Of a stretch of 7,055 nucleotides of DNA, positions 5,741-7,055 are shown one piece after another. Numbering within the stretch: position 1 is the first letter of the stretch; each line of letters begins with the position of its first letter. Position numbers and translations under genes: made by a program. The notes beneath the pieces were generated by a model that had not been told where the DNA came from, ran no database searches, and saw only the letters and a list, made by a program, of their open reading frames with translations. The stretch lies in contig JBJYWI010000122.1 in the NCBI GenBank assembly GCA_046259385.1, positions 1 through 7,055 on the forward strand, given 5' to 3'. The stretch comes from CAVWDI01 sp046259385 (lineage in GTDB: Bacteria; Chloroflexota; Anaerolineae; Anaerolineales; UBA4823).

Positions 5741-7055
5741 TAATCAAACCTCTCCAAACGACTCTCCCATTCTACGAGCTTCTCTTTCCGTGCCGGAATA
5801 TCGGCTGGTAAATTCAAAGGTCTTCCACGTGCGTCAACAACGATACCCAGACAACCACCTCTAACTCGAATCACCCCGCCTCTTCCTGGACCCATTCCGA
5901 TATTTCCTCTATGGAGAGGTTGCAAAAAAAGTTCCGCATTCTCTCGCTTATCTAAATAGAAATTAACCAAATCACCCATATAAATCTCGTGGAGTTCTGT
6001 TTTCCCACTTTCATATTTGATTTTAATCTTCAGCACAGGCGTTCCAGTCCTCGTCTCACTTTCAACACAAATGAAAGTGCCTAAATTCTCAAACACGTTC
6101 GTTTCCAAAATCTGTACGGGGATAAGAGGATCAATCTCAGCCGAAGCTCCAAGCGCTGGGATAAGATCAATCCGGTCTAATAACATCGAAACCACACCAG
6201 AAGGCTGGACACCATTTAATAAAATCAGGGCATCTTTCACAAAATCTTGAGATAGTGAAAAAATCTTTCCTGAGGCAAAAATCAAATCGTAAGATTGATT
6301 ATTTCGAAAATTTCCCGCATTTTTTCCCCGACCCGCTGAATCTCTCCTAACCATAGAAAAAAGAATCTGGCAAGCAATTGCGTATTCGATCTCCAGATCC
6401 GCCACAGTTGCAGGGATGCTGTATGGAAATATAGATTTATTGGCAATGTATTCTTCAATATACGATATGTCGATATCACCTGTTATCCAGAACAAGACTT
6501 CATTTGTTGAGATGTTTTTAATAAATTCCTGTGTTTCTGAAAGCGATCCTAGTTCAGGGTAACTATTTATCCGCACCTCTCCAGATTTTGAAGTTATCAT
6601 TGAAGCAGCTGAATAACCCAGATAGACACTCAGAATCCCATTAGTGCTGACAAAATCTTTCTCAAGAAATTGAAGAACTCTTGCGCCAGCTTCCAATCTG
6701 TTGATGGTTGAATGACCATCATGACCATTTTCTTGATGCAAGCCTGGGATTCTATCTGTCTGAATACGATTGGCGATTTCCGCTATTGTGCTTTTTTCAA
6801 AATGTGAAAATCTTCTTTTTGATACTCGGAGAATATTATTTTCAAAATCCCCATCTAAATCTCCAGTTTTGATCTGGCCATTTACTCCAGGTTTAAACTT
6901 GGATTGAAAAATGATCATTTCTGGAATTTGTTCAGGGACAAATAATGTTCTGATCAAATCAACCCAATTAGCAAATCCCGTTCCATTAATTCTCTCAAGC
7001 CCCAACTCCTCCTCACAAATAATAAGGTCTGGTTGAGAATTTGCCATTTCATTGA
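5740..7055 (-). CDS. Glutamate mutase MutL-like (ASKHA-type) protein, probably 5'-partial at the window edge
   Basis: 435 residues can be read from an ATG at 7047, but the frame stays open through the last 8 bases and no ribosome binding site is visible, so the true start probably lies outside. From memory of the long MutL family in Chloroflexota, the visible part corresponds to its middle and C-terminal regions: IPATVADLEIEYAIA (211-225), DLIFASGKIFS (254-264, the position of the second nucleotide-binding loop), LLNGVQPSGV (276-285), LDRIDLIPALGA (290-301), VQILETNVFENLGT (311-324), and a glycine-rich end with GPGRGG (386-391) and DARGRPLNLPAD (405-416). The second phosphate loop, usually Asp/Gly-rich, reads SVYLGYSAAS (140-149) and lacks the acidic residue, so ATPase activity is doubtful. 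Clostridial MutL accompanies B12-dependent glutamate mutase, but no mutase subunit is present here; the real partner appears to be the downstream barrel-type protein. Family call moderately secure, role unknown. Confidence 0.75.
   Translation of the reverse strand, partial: NEMANSQPDLIICEEELGLERINGTGFANWVDLIRTLFVPEQIPEMIIFQSKFKPGVNGQIKTGDLDGDFENNILRVSKRRFSHFEKSTIAEIANRIQTDRIPGLHQENGHDGHSTINRLEAGARVLQFLEKDFVSTNGILSVYLGYSAASMITSKSGEVRINSYPELGSLSETQEFIKNISTNEVLFWITGDIDISYIEEYIANKSIFPYSIPATVADLEIEYAIACQILFSMVRRDSAGRGKNAGNFRNNQSYDLIFASGKIFSLSQDFVKDALILLNGVQPSGVVSMLLDRIDLIPALGASAEIDPLIPVQILETNVFENLGTFICVESETRTGTPVLKIKIKYESGKTELHEIYMGDLVNFYLDKRENAELFLQPLHRGNIGMGPGRGGVIRVRGGCLGIVVDARGRPLNLPADIPARKEKLVEWESRLERFD
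5749..5755 (-). promoter_or_regulatory. Strong ribosome binding site within the end of the MutL-like gene
   Basis: GGAGAGG on the - strand (5755 down to 5749), 8 bases before the ATG at 5740. It encodes the last residues of the MutL-like protein, and together with the TAATG overlap it indicates translational coupling of the two genes. It is the best Shine-Dalgarno in the window. Confidence 0.7.

Noticed and set aside
6282..6479. 65-codon open frame on the - strand inside the MutL-like gene
   Set aside because: It is a different frame of the same strand within a continuous coding region with clear family motifs.

Overview
The window carries seven protein-coding genes and almost no non-coding space; the longest stretch without a gene is the first 158 bases. 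One gene, rsmG, lies on the + strand. The other six run on the - strand and converge on it. Base composition is moderately AT-rich. The combination of a long-form glutamate-mutase-L-like protein, a paired barrel-type protein of unknown function, and a cyclic-nucleotide-binding/bacterial-PH membrane protein resembles gene content I associate with Chloroflexota (Anaerolineae-type). That placement is an inference from protein character, not from a marker gene search.

Layout. Bases 1-95 hold a rho-independent-type hairpin. rsmG (159-878, +) encodes the 16S rRNA m7G methyltransferase. It meets, with only 11 bases between stop codons, a MOSC-domain gene (890-1390, -). The MOSC gene overlaps the end of recF (1383-2606, -). 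recF follows def (peptide deformylase, 2631-3146, -) after 24 bases. Upstream of def, 56 bases away, is a 545-residue membrane protein (3203-4840, -) with an N-terminal cyclic-nucleotide-binding fold and two copies of a (two TM helices + bPH2) unit. Another 66 bases upstream are two tightly coupled genes sharing a TAATG stop/start: a 277-residue protein with barrel-sandwich-like segments and no recognised function (4907-5740, -), and a MutL/ASKHA-type protein (5740 to the window edge, -) whose reading frame stays open to the edge.

How the genes fit together. The - strand genes could be one long transcript or two to three units: the MutL-like/barrel pair, the membrane protein, and def-recF-MOSC. 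The spacings (1-base overlap, 66, 56, 24, 8-base overlap) favour tight coupling within the first pair and within def-recF-MOSC, and leave the two larger gaps as possible promoter sites. def, recF and rsmG are housekeeping functions (N-terminal protein maturation, recombinational repair, ribosome modification). The least explained parts are the MutL-like/barrel pair and the duplicated PH membrane protein. No tRNA, rRNA, CRISPR array, insertion sequence or phage gene was seen.
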